Shown: in pieces, positions 29,601 through 43,900 of the stretch | How the letters are laid out: each line of letters starts with the position of its first letter | Numbering within the stretch: position 1 is the first letter of the stretch | Source: Apis mellifera | Taxonomy: Eukaryota; Arthropoda; Insecta; Hymenoptera; Apidae | DNA: 64,000 nt | Reading direction: 5' to 3' | Assembly: GCF_003254395.2 (NCBI RefSeq) | Contig: NC_037640.1 | Span: 1,761,501 to 1,825,500, forward strand | Position numbers and translations under genes: made by a program | Notes under the pieces: generated by a model | The model's input: the letters and a program-made list of their open reading frames with translations, nothing else | Database searches by the model: none | Told to the model about the DNA's origin: nothing

Positions 29601-31938
29601 AGAAGAAGAAGAAGAAGAAAAACCCTTGCCAGATTTAAACTCGAGAGAATGAAATTTGCAATCGAGATTGTTCGCTTTATCATTCATATTATATCTGCAC
29701 TGCGAATTAATGAATTTCATTGATAAATTCCATTCAAATGCACGAGCGATTGTTTTAATTTTTCATCGATTAAAATTCTCGCTCGAAATTAGTATAATTT
29801 TTTATTATCCCTGCCATTACTCGCGAACATATTTTTTAATAAAAAAATTATCGATGGTATTTAAATCTGAAATTGATCGATAAATTTCACGATGAAGAGG
29901 TTTTATTTATAATAAAAACCAATTTGTCCAATTTCTATTATACAATCTATTATACAATTTCGTTAGTTTAGATCACAGATTTAATTAGATGTAGTTCAAC
30001 TTTTGTAATGAATATTTAATTAAAGAAAAATTTAAACATTTTTTCTCTGCTCTTCTGGACGAAAAGATTTATTTTTGATATTCTCTGGTAATAATTTAAC
30101 TTTTAAATTAAGAATATTCCATTTATACAATCATTTTACACGAATATGCAAAACAATCTATCAAAAGATATTTATATATTCCTGTTGCAATTTTATAATA
30201 CGAGTGAATACATCACAATGTTATTCATTGACTAAATCTGAATGAAAATTGAAGAAAGTAAATGAATAAGTTTAAGAAAATAACGTTTAATTCTTAATAC
30301 ACATTTTACTATACGTTCATTTTAAAGAAATATTCATAATGTCCTAGGAAAGGAAGAAAATATCACAATTGTCAACAGAATAGGATTTAAAAGATCAAAA
30401 AGTTTAAAAATAATATTACATTTAATACACATTTTACTACAAATTAATTTCAAAAAAATATTCATAATGTCCTAGGAAAGGAAGAAAATATCACAATTGT
30501 CAACAGAATAGGATTTAAAAGATCAAAAAGTTTAAAAATAATATTATATTTGAAGAATTAAAAACTTCAAAGCTTTTAAAACGTTTAAACGATAAAATTC
30601 GCAGAATCTTAAAAGATCTAAGAAAGAAGAAAGAGAAGCAACTTCTTTTCCAAACAATAAAACAACAATAACAACGACGTTAAACTATGAAGATTAGAGA
30701 AAAGAAAAGACAAAGTTAAAATTTACAATTACGACGCCGTTCCACGAGCGAGAAAGCTTTCTCGGATACCTTTTTTCGAAAAAAAAAAAAAAAAAAAAAG
30801 TGTCAATTACTCTTCTCTATCGGTAAGGAAGCGAAGACGTTCGAAAGAAAGGGTCATCGGGGAGCGTAGCGACTGAAAAGGATACCAGCAACGTCGCCTC
30901 AGCCCGGAGCGATCTCTTTTTCTCGAAATCCTGAGGGGGTTTCTCCTCGCCAGAGAAAAGATTCCTTTTTCCATCGTTGCGCGGCTCTTGTCCTCCTACA
31001 AGAATTTTTTTCTTCTCCTTTTTTTTTTTTTTTTCTCTCTCTCTCCCCCTCATTCCCATTTTCCATTCGAGCACAACCAGACTTCCAATTAACGTCATTA
31101 TTTGTCCGCCAAGAGCAGACTTGACTTTCCCAATCCTCTAAAGTATTTAGTCGTTTTTGTGCCATCGCGGTATTAATAATTCACGTTTCATTTATTCCCC
31201 TCATAGAATAGTTCGCGCTTTTTCCTGTATTTCCCGTATTTCAGAATCTCATTAACAAGTGGAGCAAAATTTATTTCGAAAGGCTGTGACGATCACGATG
31301 AAACTCGATTAAATTCCGCCACGTGTATGTGTGTGTGTATGTATGTGTGGCACGTGCGTACAGTAGTGGAACTTTTAAAAAATTTTGAATAAGAATCGAC
31401 GCGTGTGGAAAGGGAAGGGTAGGTGGAAAATTTTCTTCTTTGTGTCTTGCTTAAAGCTTTTAAAAAAATGTTTCTTTAAATTTGTTCGTTCCTTTTTCTT
31501 TTCTTCCTTTCTTTTTATGAACGTAGTTTTTTACACATCTATATATCGATAAATGTGGCGATAATTGTATTAAAATTTTGTTACAGAATTTAATTACTTC
31601 AAACAATTTGTAAATTGCAATTCTTTAAAAAAAAAGAGAGAAAAATATTTGTGAGAGAATATATAGAGAATTATGTAAAGTAAATTTTGTTTTTTTTTAA
31701 ATGGAAGTGTGCAATATTTTTTGATATATTGTACAGATAATACAGAAGTCATTTTCTGCAAAAAAAAGTTATTTATATACGGTGTTAATTACATTAGTAT
31801 ATAATTACATTAGTATAATTACATTAGTATATAATGGACATTTTTGATAATTGATTCTAAAAGGAAGAATAAAAATCTTCCTTATTTATTAAGATATAAG
31901 GAATTTACGTTAGATAAAGTGAGACAGGAAATTATTAG

Positions 31939-31970
<32 letters not shown>

Positions 31971-34900
31971 TTCTATTGCTTTCTTACATAGAAAGATGAT
32001 ATAAAGTTACATCTTTTTTCATGTTACTTTTATATGAAACGTTTCTTTTATATACAATAAATAATTTAATTGAAATCATGGCATTAAAATTATTATGAAA
32101 TTATTTAACATGCTCAAACTATTATAACAAATCTGAACACTTTTTATTAAAAAACTTTAAACAAAATGTTTGGTCCAACGCTTTTCAATTAAATTGTGAA
32201 ACAAGTGGTTATTATTTAAAAAATAATACGAAGATATGCGATCGAATCAATCGATGCGAAAATAAAAAATTGCTAAAAATTTAAAACGTAGCATTTACTT
32301 TTTTTTTTAAATAAAATACACAATCATCTATATTAACAAACATCAAACATTCCGTTATTAAATAATAAATAAATAAAAATTTTCATCTCAACAACTTAAT
32401 TACTTTAACGATAAAAAATTCGAAACATTGATTCGAAATAATAATAAAAAAAAAAAAAGATCAGACATTCTTCTTATCTTCTTCCTTCTTCAAATATAAT
32501 TCAAATGACGTTTAACTGATTCAACGAGACACTTTTATACGTAGTCATTTGAACTAACAACGAAGAAAATGCAAAATTCTTCACGGATACATCGTCCAAA
32601 GTAATGACTTCCTCTCTTCCAGTTTCTTACAATTTGCATGCAAAGCATCGTGTATTCGAAATGACAACCGAACGTGGTTGACTTTATTCTCGTTCCTTCT
32701 TCGAGACGCATCCCGTCCACGTGTCGTCTCCTTTCCTTCGAAACAGTTTAGGCCACCTTCCTTCTCTAATAAATATTAAAACAGACAGAGAGAGAGAGAT
32801 ATCCTCTCGACTTTGAATGCAAACGAGACCGATCGAGTCTGATAATATTAATACAAAGAAAATGATTTCGTCGATCAGGAAAACAGTTTACATCGATAGG
32901 GATTATCTTTATGCAGAGTGGAGAATTGTTTCCATTCGAATAATAATTTGTTCATGGAAGAAAATGGCCACTTGTTATTGAAATTTCCATCGACATACGC
33001 GGAGGAAAGAGAGAGAGAGAGAGAGAAAAACGAGATTATCGTTGCCCTATAGGCGTATAACCGTTTGCGACAAACCAATCAATCCGGTGAACAATTGTCG
33101 GATTATATCGACCGAAATGAAGCGTTGTTTCGCGTAATTTAATGTTATGTTTATACGTTGTGGCTCAGCTCTACATTTGTCTCTGATTTTCACAAAATGT
33201 ATTTTTGTATTGTTCATTTTTTTCAAGGCTTTTATCTTTTAAATAATCTTTTTGTAAAAGATTGTATTTGATAAGATTGTCAAAATTAGGAAGAAATAAA
33301 ATTTATTAAAATTAAACAGCAAGGAAGCAAGAACTTGTGAATATTTAAAAGATCATTCTATATAGTGGCTATGTATATTTATAATTTCAATATTTGAGTT
33401 GTATAAAAACTTAAATAGTTTAATTTTAAAAACTCAAATACTTGGAAGATTTTGAAGAACATTAATAAATGATAAATTTTTAATTAATGGAAAGATAAAT
33501 AGAAAAGAATGCAATCATAACTTGGAGTTTATCAAACATAATTATATATATGAATTACTTTTTTATAATAATCGAGAAATTAAAGAACAATTAAAAATCT
33601 AATTTGTTGAATCAATTTGTAAAAGATATTTGAGTACATCTTATGAAAATTATAATCAATAAAAAGTATCACACAATTTATGTCGTTTTTGATTTGAAAT
33701 AATATTATAATTAAATAAGATATTTTAATAAGTTATTTGTATTACAAATGCAATATAAAGAATTGGATTTAATGTACTATGCAATATTGGAGTAAGATAT
33801 CAAATTATATTTGAGAAATTCTTAAAAATTCTTATGAATTAACATTTAATTTTTATTAATTTAATAATACATTCTTTTATAATAATATACTAAATAACAA
33901 ATAAAGATTATTGATTTAATATAAATATAAATATAAATATAAATTTTTTATAAATTTAATTAGAAATCTTAGATTTTTTTTAATTATGTTATAAATATTA
34001 AAATTCAATGAAATAATTAAATATAAAATTTTAATTTAATTTTTAATTACTTATAATGAAACAAGATATTTAATTTAATAAGTTTCTTTTTGTATTACAA
34101 ATGCAATATAAAGAATGAATGCAGTATACAATTATACAATATATTGCAATAAGATATCAAATTGTATTTGAAAAGATAAATTTTTATGAATTAACATTTA
34201 ATTTTTATTAATTTAATAGTACATACTTTTATAATAATATACTAAATAAAATAAAGGTTGTTGATTTAATAATAAACATTTTTCATAAATTTAATCAGAA
34301 ACTTAGATATTTTCTAATTATGTTATAGATGGGTAAATGTTGGAATTCAATGAATTAATTATAAAATTAAAATTTTAATTTTTTAATTTCATTCTTGTAG
34401 TAAATAACGAATATTATAACGAATTAAAGATGAAGATATGCTTATTACAAAGATTTTAATAATTCCAAGAATTTCAATATCAAGTAATATTAAAAGTAGA
34501 AAATAATGTACTCGAAAGATATTTTAATTATATGGATTTAATTTATCCATGCGAAATAACGAGCTTAATTCACGGTGTTTGACCAAAGTCAGCTTCGTAG
34601 CTTACAAAATATATTTCATAATGCAATTTTAACCGTATTTATTTTACTCAAATGATCAATTCTATGATTGTTATAGCGATTCGTTAATACCTCATTACAA
34701 TAATTAACAATGATAATTTTAAGTTTGATATCGTATTTTAATTACTATTAATTCTATATATATATTGGTAATTTAATCATTCTAATTTTAATTTCATATT
34801 GATAATAATATCGAATATTATTGTTGATTCGATTATATTTTATTCTGATCAATTTCGAAAGTTGTAAAATTAATTTTTGGTGTTAATTGTGAAGCATATT

Positions 34901-37900
34901 TTTTTTTTACATATTTTTTTCATTTTGAGAAAAATGTTCGACAGAATGATATCTAGTTTCCTCGTGTAGCAGAAACTCGATGTTCTTGATAACATTTTTC
35001 CTTCTTCGAAAAGAATGATGGATTACTCCATCTTCTTTTTTTCTTTTCCCTCCCCTATTTGTAAAGCTGTCATACATTAATAATATAAAGTTTTTAGAAG
35101 AAACTTTTCTTTTCAGGATAACAACAAGCCATTATCAAGACACGTGTCTATATAAATTTTCTAAAAAATTAGCATCCTTCAAAATTTCATATACCACTTA
35201 TTAACAATTTTCAAACGTTATTTGTTAATAAATAGTTTATTATTTCTTTTCTTCCATATTTGAACATTTATAGATCTATCCCAAAAAAGAAAAACAAGAA
35301 ATATATTTCTAATAATAATATTAAATAATATTTAACAAATATATTTAATAATATATTTTTTTAATAATAGTATATCTTCAATCCCAAATGTTTATTATCT
35401 TTATTACTTTTAAAATTAAATTTCTATCGTAAATAAACTAATTATTTTCAAACTAATTATATACACTCGTGCAATTTTTAAATTACCATTATTCTAAACC
35501 AAATAATAGAAATAACAAATCAATAAATGATAACTAAAAATCCAATTTTTTGCTTGGTTTCCTTAAAAAAATATATATATACACAAAACACCTTACGAAA
35601 TTTTATTTTATTTCGTTAATTTAAAAAAAACATTCGTGTTTTTTTCCAAAATCGTTAAAATACTCCACTCCTCCTCGATATCGATTCCACTGCTTTAAAA
35701 TTCATAACCTGTGACACGCACGTTTAGTGGCGCAAACAGAGCTAATTAATACCGAAATAATTGGGGAATTCATTCATTTCCAATGCTTCGCTTTATCGTG
35801 TACAGTCAATTTTCCCCGAATCGGCAACTCGAGGAAAGCTTGAAAGCTCGAAGCGCGAGAGGGGAGGGGGTGGCCACCCCAGGAATTTTCCAGGTTTCCC
35901 CGGTAACCTATGAATCTTCGATCCTCCTCATCGCTTGCGCTGTCGTCTTATTAACCGTGTTCAGACGGCAGGAGGAAAGGTTAACGGCGCGCGGGGTGGC
36001 TACGTAACTTAGGAAACTAATCCTAAGGGGAATGGTTATGTTAGAGTTGAACGGACCGTGACGAATCCTATTACAACGAATGGATTAATACGAGGAATGG
36101 CATTAATCCTTCGCTTCTGTCGGGGCGAATTTAATTGATGGTTGTACACGTGTTAATCGATAACGAGCGATAATCGATGCGCGTGTGCGGTTGCTTCTTG
36201 GTAAAAATATCGTGAATTGTGCTCGATTCGACGAATAACTGGTGTTCTTCGTTTTCGAAGAAATATCGACGATTTTTATATTATCGTTGGAAGAGAAGGG
36301 AATTTTGAGGGAAGATAATATACGATGAATTTATTTTGATAATAAGGAATACGTAAATTTTATTGTTTATTTTAGTAACATTTCATGTATATTTGTAAAG
36401 TTTGTTTCATTTTGTTTCTCGTTATAAGTATTGTGTATTCTTAGAGTTTTTATTTATCAGGATTTTTATTTATTCATGCAATAATAATTTTAATATTTTC
36501 AATATTATATAATAAATCGTGTGGATTTCTTTTTTTTAGGATTTTATTCAAAAGATTCAATTATTTTAAGAAGAATATTAACTGTATCGTATTCTTTTCG
36601 TGAAAATATATCAGTTTTATTAAATTAATTATTTAATTTTATTACAGATATAAGAATATTAATTATAACAGATTTTATAAGAAAATTAATATTTCTCTTG
36701 TTTTATGTATATCCGAATTGTTATAACGTTTCCGCTGGAAAAAATAAATATTTATTCCACTCGTTGAAACCTCTTTTCCCTCGAGGATAATCCTCTTCTT
36801 ACTTATACCACGATTTCGGAAACACCCCGCACGATAATCCATTTCTTCCAACGGTGTTTCCTTGTAGGAAGGCCGCTACGAAAACCACAAACCACGCGGT
36901 GCTACGAAAATCGTCCTTTAAGTCGACGTGAATACCCGTAAAAACGTTTATATCCGTCGTTATTCCTCTCGTTTCGCGCCAAACTATCCCCCCCCTCCCG
37001 CGCATTTTCCCTAAAAAACCAACGCCGTAAATTCGGAAAATTTACAGGAGCTACTGTGGAATGTCCAAACTTAAAATTCTTATTTTATCGTTAATTATCA
37101 CGTTACGTTCGAAATTTCATAATTATATAAAATTATACAGAGAAAGGTCATCAAAAATTATTTGATTATTTGATTATTGGATACTACTATAAATATCAGT
37201 TTCATGATAAAAATCCATTTAAATTTACTTTCACATATATATATGATATTTATGACAGGGAATCATTATAGTTAATTCTTGATGTTTAAGGATAGCGAGC
37301 TGATACAATTTCGATTAAAATTAGAAGATTATTATTATTCCTTGCAACGATTTTATTCACAACGTAAATGACGCTTTACAGACGATAGATTATTTACGTA
37401 AACGGCCAAGTTGTAGATTTTAGGTAAACGTGAAACGCTGGCCGTGAATGGTTAACGAGGTTACCGACGGAGCTTTGCGCGGAATACGCGAGTAGCTTAA
37501 AGTTTGATTATTGAAGAGTTCTTGTCGAACAAAGATCTTAATCGAAAACAATGTAAAATAAGTAAAGTGGAATCGCATTATTTGGATAATATTAACAACA
37601 AATTAATATTTTTTTCAATTTTATTCCCTTTTTCTTTCGCTTGAAACGATGCCGTATTACACGTGTAGTAATAAGATGACAAATATGAGATGTTGAAAAA
37701 GCAACCGTGCGTATACGTTCGAGAGTAAAAACTCTCGAAAGTTACTTTTCAAAGGTATAATATTCGTAAGTGGATGATGTTGGTGGTACGAATGAAAGTT
37801 AGTCTCAAGAGTTTTTACAGTCAAAACGTATTATTTGCATCCTGAAATAGCCTTTTCACGTCGTTCCATTGAACACGAATATCAGTCGATTATTGTAATG

Positions 37901-40900
37901 CTCGTTTTTCCACACTGCCAGATTACATGCATGCTCGAGCGGGATGAAAAATGATACCGATCGATAATAATCGGCTGACATTCATTTTCAATTGGATTGG
38001 ACAAAGAACCGGAAAATATGAAAAGGTTGTAATGTTCCATACTGGGATAAGAATATAAATAAAAAAAATTTCATTTCATTTTTTTCTTTTTCTTTTTCTT
38101 TTTTTTTTTTTTTTTTTTTTAGCGAAAGAAACGTATGCTGGAATTGAAATATGGAAATACGAAGATGTACAAATATGTGGTTTAGTTTTGGCTTTATTAC
38201 CGAAATGTAAAATTGTCATTTTTTGTAAAAACAACAATCTTTTTTTTTAATTAAAATGTATAACTTTAAAAAATTGTTTTAATTAATTTCGATGACTTAA
38301 TTATTCAATCATTTGATTAAATTTTATAACAACAGTGCAGTTCTAATTCTATTTTTTTGATTGAAATTAAAAATTTTTAATTAAACTATATCAAATTAAA
38401 AATTTCATTTATATCTGTTAAATAATTGGCAATCTTTCCTTCCGAAATATCTATTACTCCCACAATTTTTTTCTATCAAAATCCTTCGAATATATACTTT
38501 TTAACCAGTTTAACATCGAACGTTCGAAATTACAAAGTAAAATTCCCTATGAACCCTATTCAAAGAAAAGGTGGAGTAAAATATTACACTTTTACCGCTG
38601 CTGCTTCCTCTTCCCAAATGTTCGAGAAATGCATGCAGTGGAAATGTAAGCAAAAGGAAATGCTTAACCGTGAATCTACTACTTCGTTTAATGGAACTGA
38701 AAACACTGGTACACCGTGTTTACTCTTACACCTAGATTAAATACATGCCCTGATCACAATTTCGATCGTAAATCAACGAATCGTAGAAACTTTTGACTCC
38801 TTTCAACCCATCTTCCTCTTCCGTTTACTTTCTATTCATTGACTATGTATTGGCAGAAAATTCCCTTTAAAGAATTTTCCATCTTTGCCAACGTGGCAAT
38901 TGTGAAGAAATTTCGTAACTGTTTTCTTTTTGAAATCTTCTTGTAAATTGAATAGTATAAGTTGAGAAGTTAAGTTAAGAATTACACAGAAAGCAATTTC
39001 ATTTCCACAAAAATTTTTTGGAATGATTCTATTCTCGTAAATTAAAATAAAATGTTTATTTTTCTGATTATACATGATGCAAAAAATGAAACCAAAAATA
39101 TTAATAATGATGTATGAGACTACAAATTCTTTACTTCTTTTTTTCCTTTGAAGTAATTAACGAAAAATTTAATACAACGAATCGATCGATTGTTTAATTA
39201 TTTAAAAGAGCTTAAACATTTATCCTGCTTGAACTGCGTTTAATTACCTTTGTTGAATATTAAGCTGGATTGGGATCAGATTATTTTTCAGATTTCAATT
39301 TTAATCATCGTTTGTATCGAATCAATTCAACCAAAGTATTATAATTAAACACAATTCGAATCGAACGATTATAAATATTTCGAAAATTATTTTGAAGGAA
39401 AAAGATAATAAAAAAAGAAACATTTACAATTTTATATTTTTTTTTACTTTCCAATTTTATCCTGCATTGTGTATATATATAAATTTGAACGTAATAGCAT
39501 TTACTTGCAATATTCTTTTCTATTCTATGCATAATTGAAGAGAGTTATAGCAAAGAATACTTAAGAGGATATGAGAAAAGGAATTTATGTCGCATATAAA
39601 GGATGTAAATTCCTTTATACACACATCACATGAGGATACACGGGGGTAAATTCCTTTTCTGTAGTGTCTCTCTTGTATTCTTCACCATAACTTTTTTAAC
39701 TATGCAGAAAATGAGGAGTAACGTTCACTTTCAACGTTTTCATTATATTTCTAAATTCTCTTCTATATCCAATATATACAGCATGCTAATATATTCATTA
39801 TGATTCACATCTTTGAATTCTTCAAAATACAATAATAATATAAACGTTGGTGCGACAGAGATATCGAGGCTTATTCGTATTAAGTTTACGAGCAATTTAA
39901 GCTCGCGTTGGATGAAGCGTGACGAGAATAGAGTGCGACGGTGACGCAACGAAGACAGAGCGATCTTATTCCCATTTTCCAATCTTGCTCCATTCAACGC
40001 AGAATTTGAATTGCTTCCAACTTGATAAATCTTAATATTTATCAAAATTTTCTCTAGAATCGATTCTCAATATATTCATCCATATATCGATGTATAATTT
40101 GATTTACAAAAAAAAAAAGAAAGTATCATATCTAGGATTTTAAAGAAAACAATTTATATTATTTCTTGTCACAAATCATTGATCTTTGGAAAATTAAAAT
40201 GATCCATGATCTTTTTTTTATCATCTAATACTAAATATTAAACGTTCTGAGAATGGAATAAGAATAATAAAAATAGATTTAGTCGTTTAATGGGATTTCA
40301 CATTATATATATTGCCATAATATATCTTTGTATCTTTCAGATATTTTATGGAATTTACATTATTTGTTATTATAAATCATTGATCTTTGGAAAATTAAAA
40401 TGATCCATGATCTTTTTTTTATCATCTAATACTAAATATTAAACGTTCTGAGAATGGAATAAGAATAATAAAAATAGATTTGGACGTTCAATGGGATTTC
40501 ACATTATATATATCGCCATAATATATCTTTGTATCTTTCAGATATTTTATGGAATTTACATTATTTGTTATTATAAATCATTGATCTTTGGAAAATTAAA
40601 ATGATCCATGATCTTTTTTTTATCATCTAATACTAAATATTAAACGTTCTGAGAATGGAATAAGAATAATAAAAATAGATTTGGACGTTTAATGGGATTT
40701 CACGTTATATCGCCTTTGTATCTTTCAGATATTTTATGGAATAAACTTTTCGATAAAAAGATGGAAAATTTCGAAGAGGAAACTGGACACGAATTGGGAC
40801 GAAAAGTGAGCAAGTGGGAAAGTTTGCATTGGGAATAAATTGGGGTTGACAGGGTAGGAATAGGATTTGGCTTAAATCCAAAATCCGTGGTTCTTCTTAG

Positions 40901-43900
40901 ATTAGAAATTATAAATCGATTAATACGAAACTGCGCCGGTCACATTTTTGCGCCTCGATGGCGCTTCCTTCAATTTTTTCGTCTCTTTCTTTCCGTTCGT
41001 TATCGCGAGGTTATCACACGCGTCTCACACGCGTATATCAACTGCGAAGAATCCGCAATACCATGTGAAATGTTCGTGATTAAATCGGGAGAAAGAGGGA
41101 ATGATTAAGAACTGGATGAGATTGCAGATTTTTGTGAATCGTATCGTGATAATTAACTGTTATTAAATAAATTTTAAACAACCTCTCTGATATTTCCTGT
41201 ATTCCTTATCTTCTTCTTCCAGTTATTTAATCGTGAAGAATATTCTCACGAGAAGAGAAAGCATATGTAAAAAATAAATTTAAAGTATTTATATAATCCA
41301 AAAGTAAAATGTATAATAACAAAAAAAGTTTCAAATTCTTCATCTTCTAAATTAAATTTTAACGATATAATATTCTTCGGTACAACAAAAATTGTTAATC
41401 GATGTTAGAAGATTATCATATTTTTTCTCTTTTCAATATAACAGTATTGCTTTTTTGGATTCTGATAATAGCATTGAATTTTGCATCTCTTTTATCCATT
41501 TTTTTATATCATATTTACGTTTGCCAATATTACAACCTTGATACTCTCGAATTCCATGGAACGATATTAAACAATTTTTGCAAAGTAAGTTTTCGCTTTT
41601 TTTTCTTTTTTCTCTCATATGGTTCACATTTAAATATAGATACATTAATACAAATTTAAATAATTAATATACTAAATATATAATAATATCAAAAATTACT
41701 ATAATAATACTAAATATTTAAAACTTAATATCATTATTATTTAAAACTTTGATTATATTACCAGTATAATGTTCCAATTTTCGTAAAATTTTTTGTGAAA
41801 TTACAATTAGAAAAAATAAAAATGAAAAATCTTCAGAATCTCGAATTCCAAGCTTAAGTACATGATCAAGCAAAATGGTGATACATCTGCTGATACAATG
41901 AGAATCATCTTTGCAGTACCAGTGCTCGAAATTCAACCGTCGAAATCTCAAAAACTTGTTTGAATAAATTTCAATGACAATGTATCATCCTTCCAAAACC
42001 CTTAACCCTTTCAAAATCAAATCCTTCTTGGGGGCTTCTCAGTGGGAAAAATAGAACCGTAACTTTCATGATATTCTTTTTTACGAGATGATGAACAAAA
42101 ATTCAAAAATTCATCTACGATGAATGCAATCTTTTTTTGCAATATTATTTTATTGCTTTTAACAAGTCAATATAATAATTAATTAATTAACATACAATAT
42201 TGCGCGTAACGAGCAACGTGAAAGGGATTAATTATTAATCTCTACAGCGATTCATTAAATAGATTTCACTTCACTTGGCGAGTTTCTTGATTATATTATA
42301 TATTATTACGTGATAATATTCACTCTTGTGAAGATCTTCGTTGTTGGAGATTTATTTGATCGTCAAACAATTTGGAATTTATTACGAAATTTTAAAAATA
42401 TTTATCGATTAATCCTTTTGAGTGAAAAAGAAACAACAATTTATCATAGTATTGGTTTCATTCAATTTGAAAATTGTTTAAACTTCGTATAATAAAATAT
42501 ATTAGTAAGATTATTTTTATTTACTATCCATTTCGAAATTTAATGATAAATTTGCAGATTATACAAAAAAAAAATTTAAACAATTAAATTATTATTAGAT
42601 AAAGATATTGTCACCTTAATAAATATTTATTATATATGAATACGATTATTTTATATGATAAAAAAATTACAAAGAATACCGATACCAATATTCTATTATT
42701 TGATTTGAAATATTTTATTATTTTTTATCTTTCCACTCTTGCACGAATTGAAGAAGTATAAACGTGTGTTGACGAATCCCAAGGGTGCAGTTAATCGTGG
42801 TAAATCGAATTTCCATGCTCGAAATCTCGACAAAAACCCGAGAGATACCGATGCCGCGCTCTGTATGAAGAATTTCCATTTAATTTGTATTTAAATCGGC
42901 TTTTAAGCCGTTTGCTCTTTATTCTGGTTTCTCTGATCGAACAACTAGAATATACTCGTTTACTAACGTGAGATCTTTCGTATCTTGAAAATATTCCCAG
43001 CTCTGCCATGAATTCGTACGTGGAATAATGATAACTTAGAAAATAATTATCTCTCCCTTTACTTGAATTAAAATTACATTACATCTTTCCTACAGAAAAT
43101 AAATTCAAAAATACATTTTTTTTAAATTAAAAACACACGTTTTGTAATGGAAAATATAATTCCATCAAAAGTTTTCAGATCTAATCGTGTGTTTTACGAT
43201 GCATTTAATTAGAGAGAAATATATGATGCATAAGATGGCTTCAAGGATTGTAGATTCGAATGAAATATCGTAAAGAATATTTTTATATCAAATTTCGAAA
43301 GATGAAGATTTTAAAAAATTGTTTATCCATTCAAAGTTTAATTAAATATACGATAAATCTTCTTCAAAGAAGAAGACTGTTTTTCCAGGTATACGCCTGA
43401 ATGGGTATCCATCTTTACGAGTCAATTTTGTAAATAATAATATTCAACGCTTTATTTCAGTTCAGCGATAATACCATCGTCATTTACGATATTATTTTTA
43501 TGCAAAATAATAAAAAAATTTACCGCTTGGAATATCGCCGTTCTATTTTATTATTTTTCATTAGATAACCCAACTATCTAACGATAACTAACCTAACTTC
43601 CTCCTTTTTCTACCGTTTAAAACGAGCATTAAGAAAAAAAATTGCTTTATAAAAATTTGCGTTTGCAAGTTGGAAAGAAACAAGTTTTTTGATGTGTGTA
43701 TTATAACGAGCAATTTGTGATACAAAAATTTTCAAATTTTTGATGAATATATTTCACGTTAAAACGAATGTTTTATATATATATATTCCTTTCAAGATTT
43801 TTCTTTTATCAGTGAAAATGCAATGTTATCATGTAACGAATAAAATGAAGTAAAATGTTGAAATATCGTAATCTCGTGACATTTTGTATCTCGATAACAA

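Larger units (their letters stand above)
31210..33690. other. AT-rich part of intron 1
   Basis: Mostly AT-rich. It has a TG/TATG-type run near 31325-31350, a GC-richer stretch at 32560-32830 and a (GA)n run at about 33007-33026. No coding exon was recognised. Confidence 0.45.

Noticed and set aside
38426..38740. 104-residue plus-strand frame in intron 1
   Set aside because: It begins at TTG, not ATG, shows no known domain, and has no supporting splice or promoter context. I could not tell it from chance.
41619..42728. Mariner/Tc1 identity for the 1.1-kb repeat
   Set aside because: No terminal inverted repeats, no TA duplication evident, and no DDD/DDE transposase motifs recognisable in either strand.
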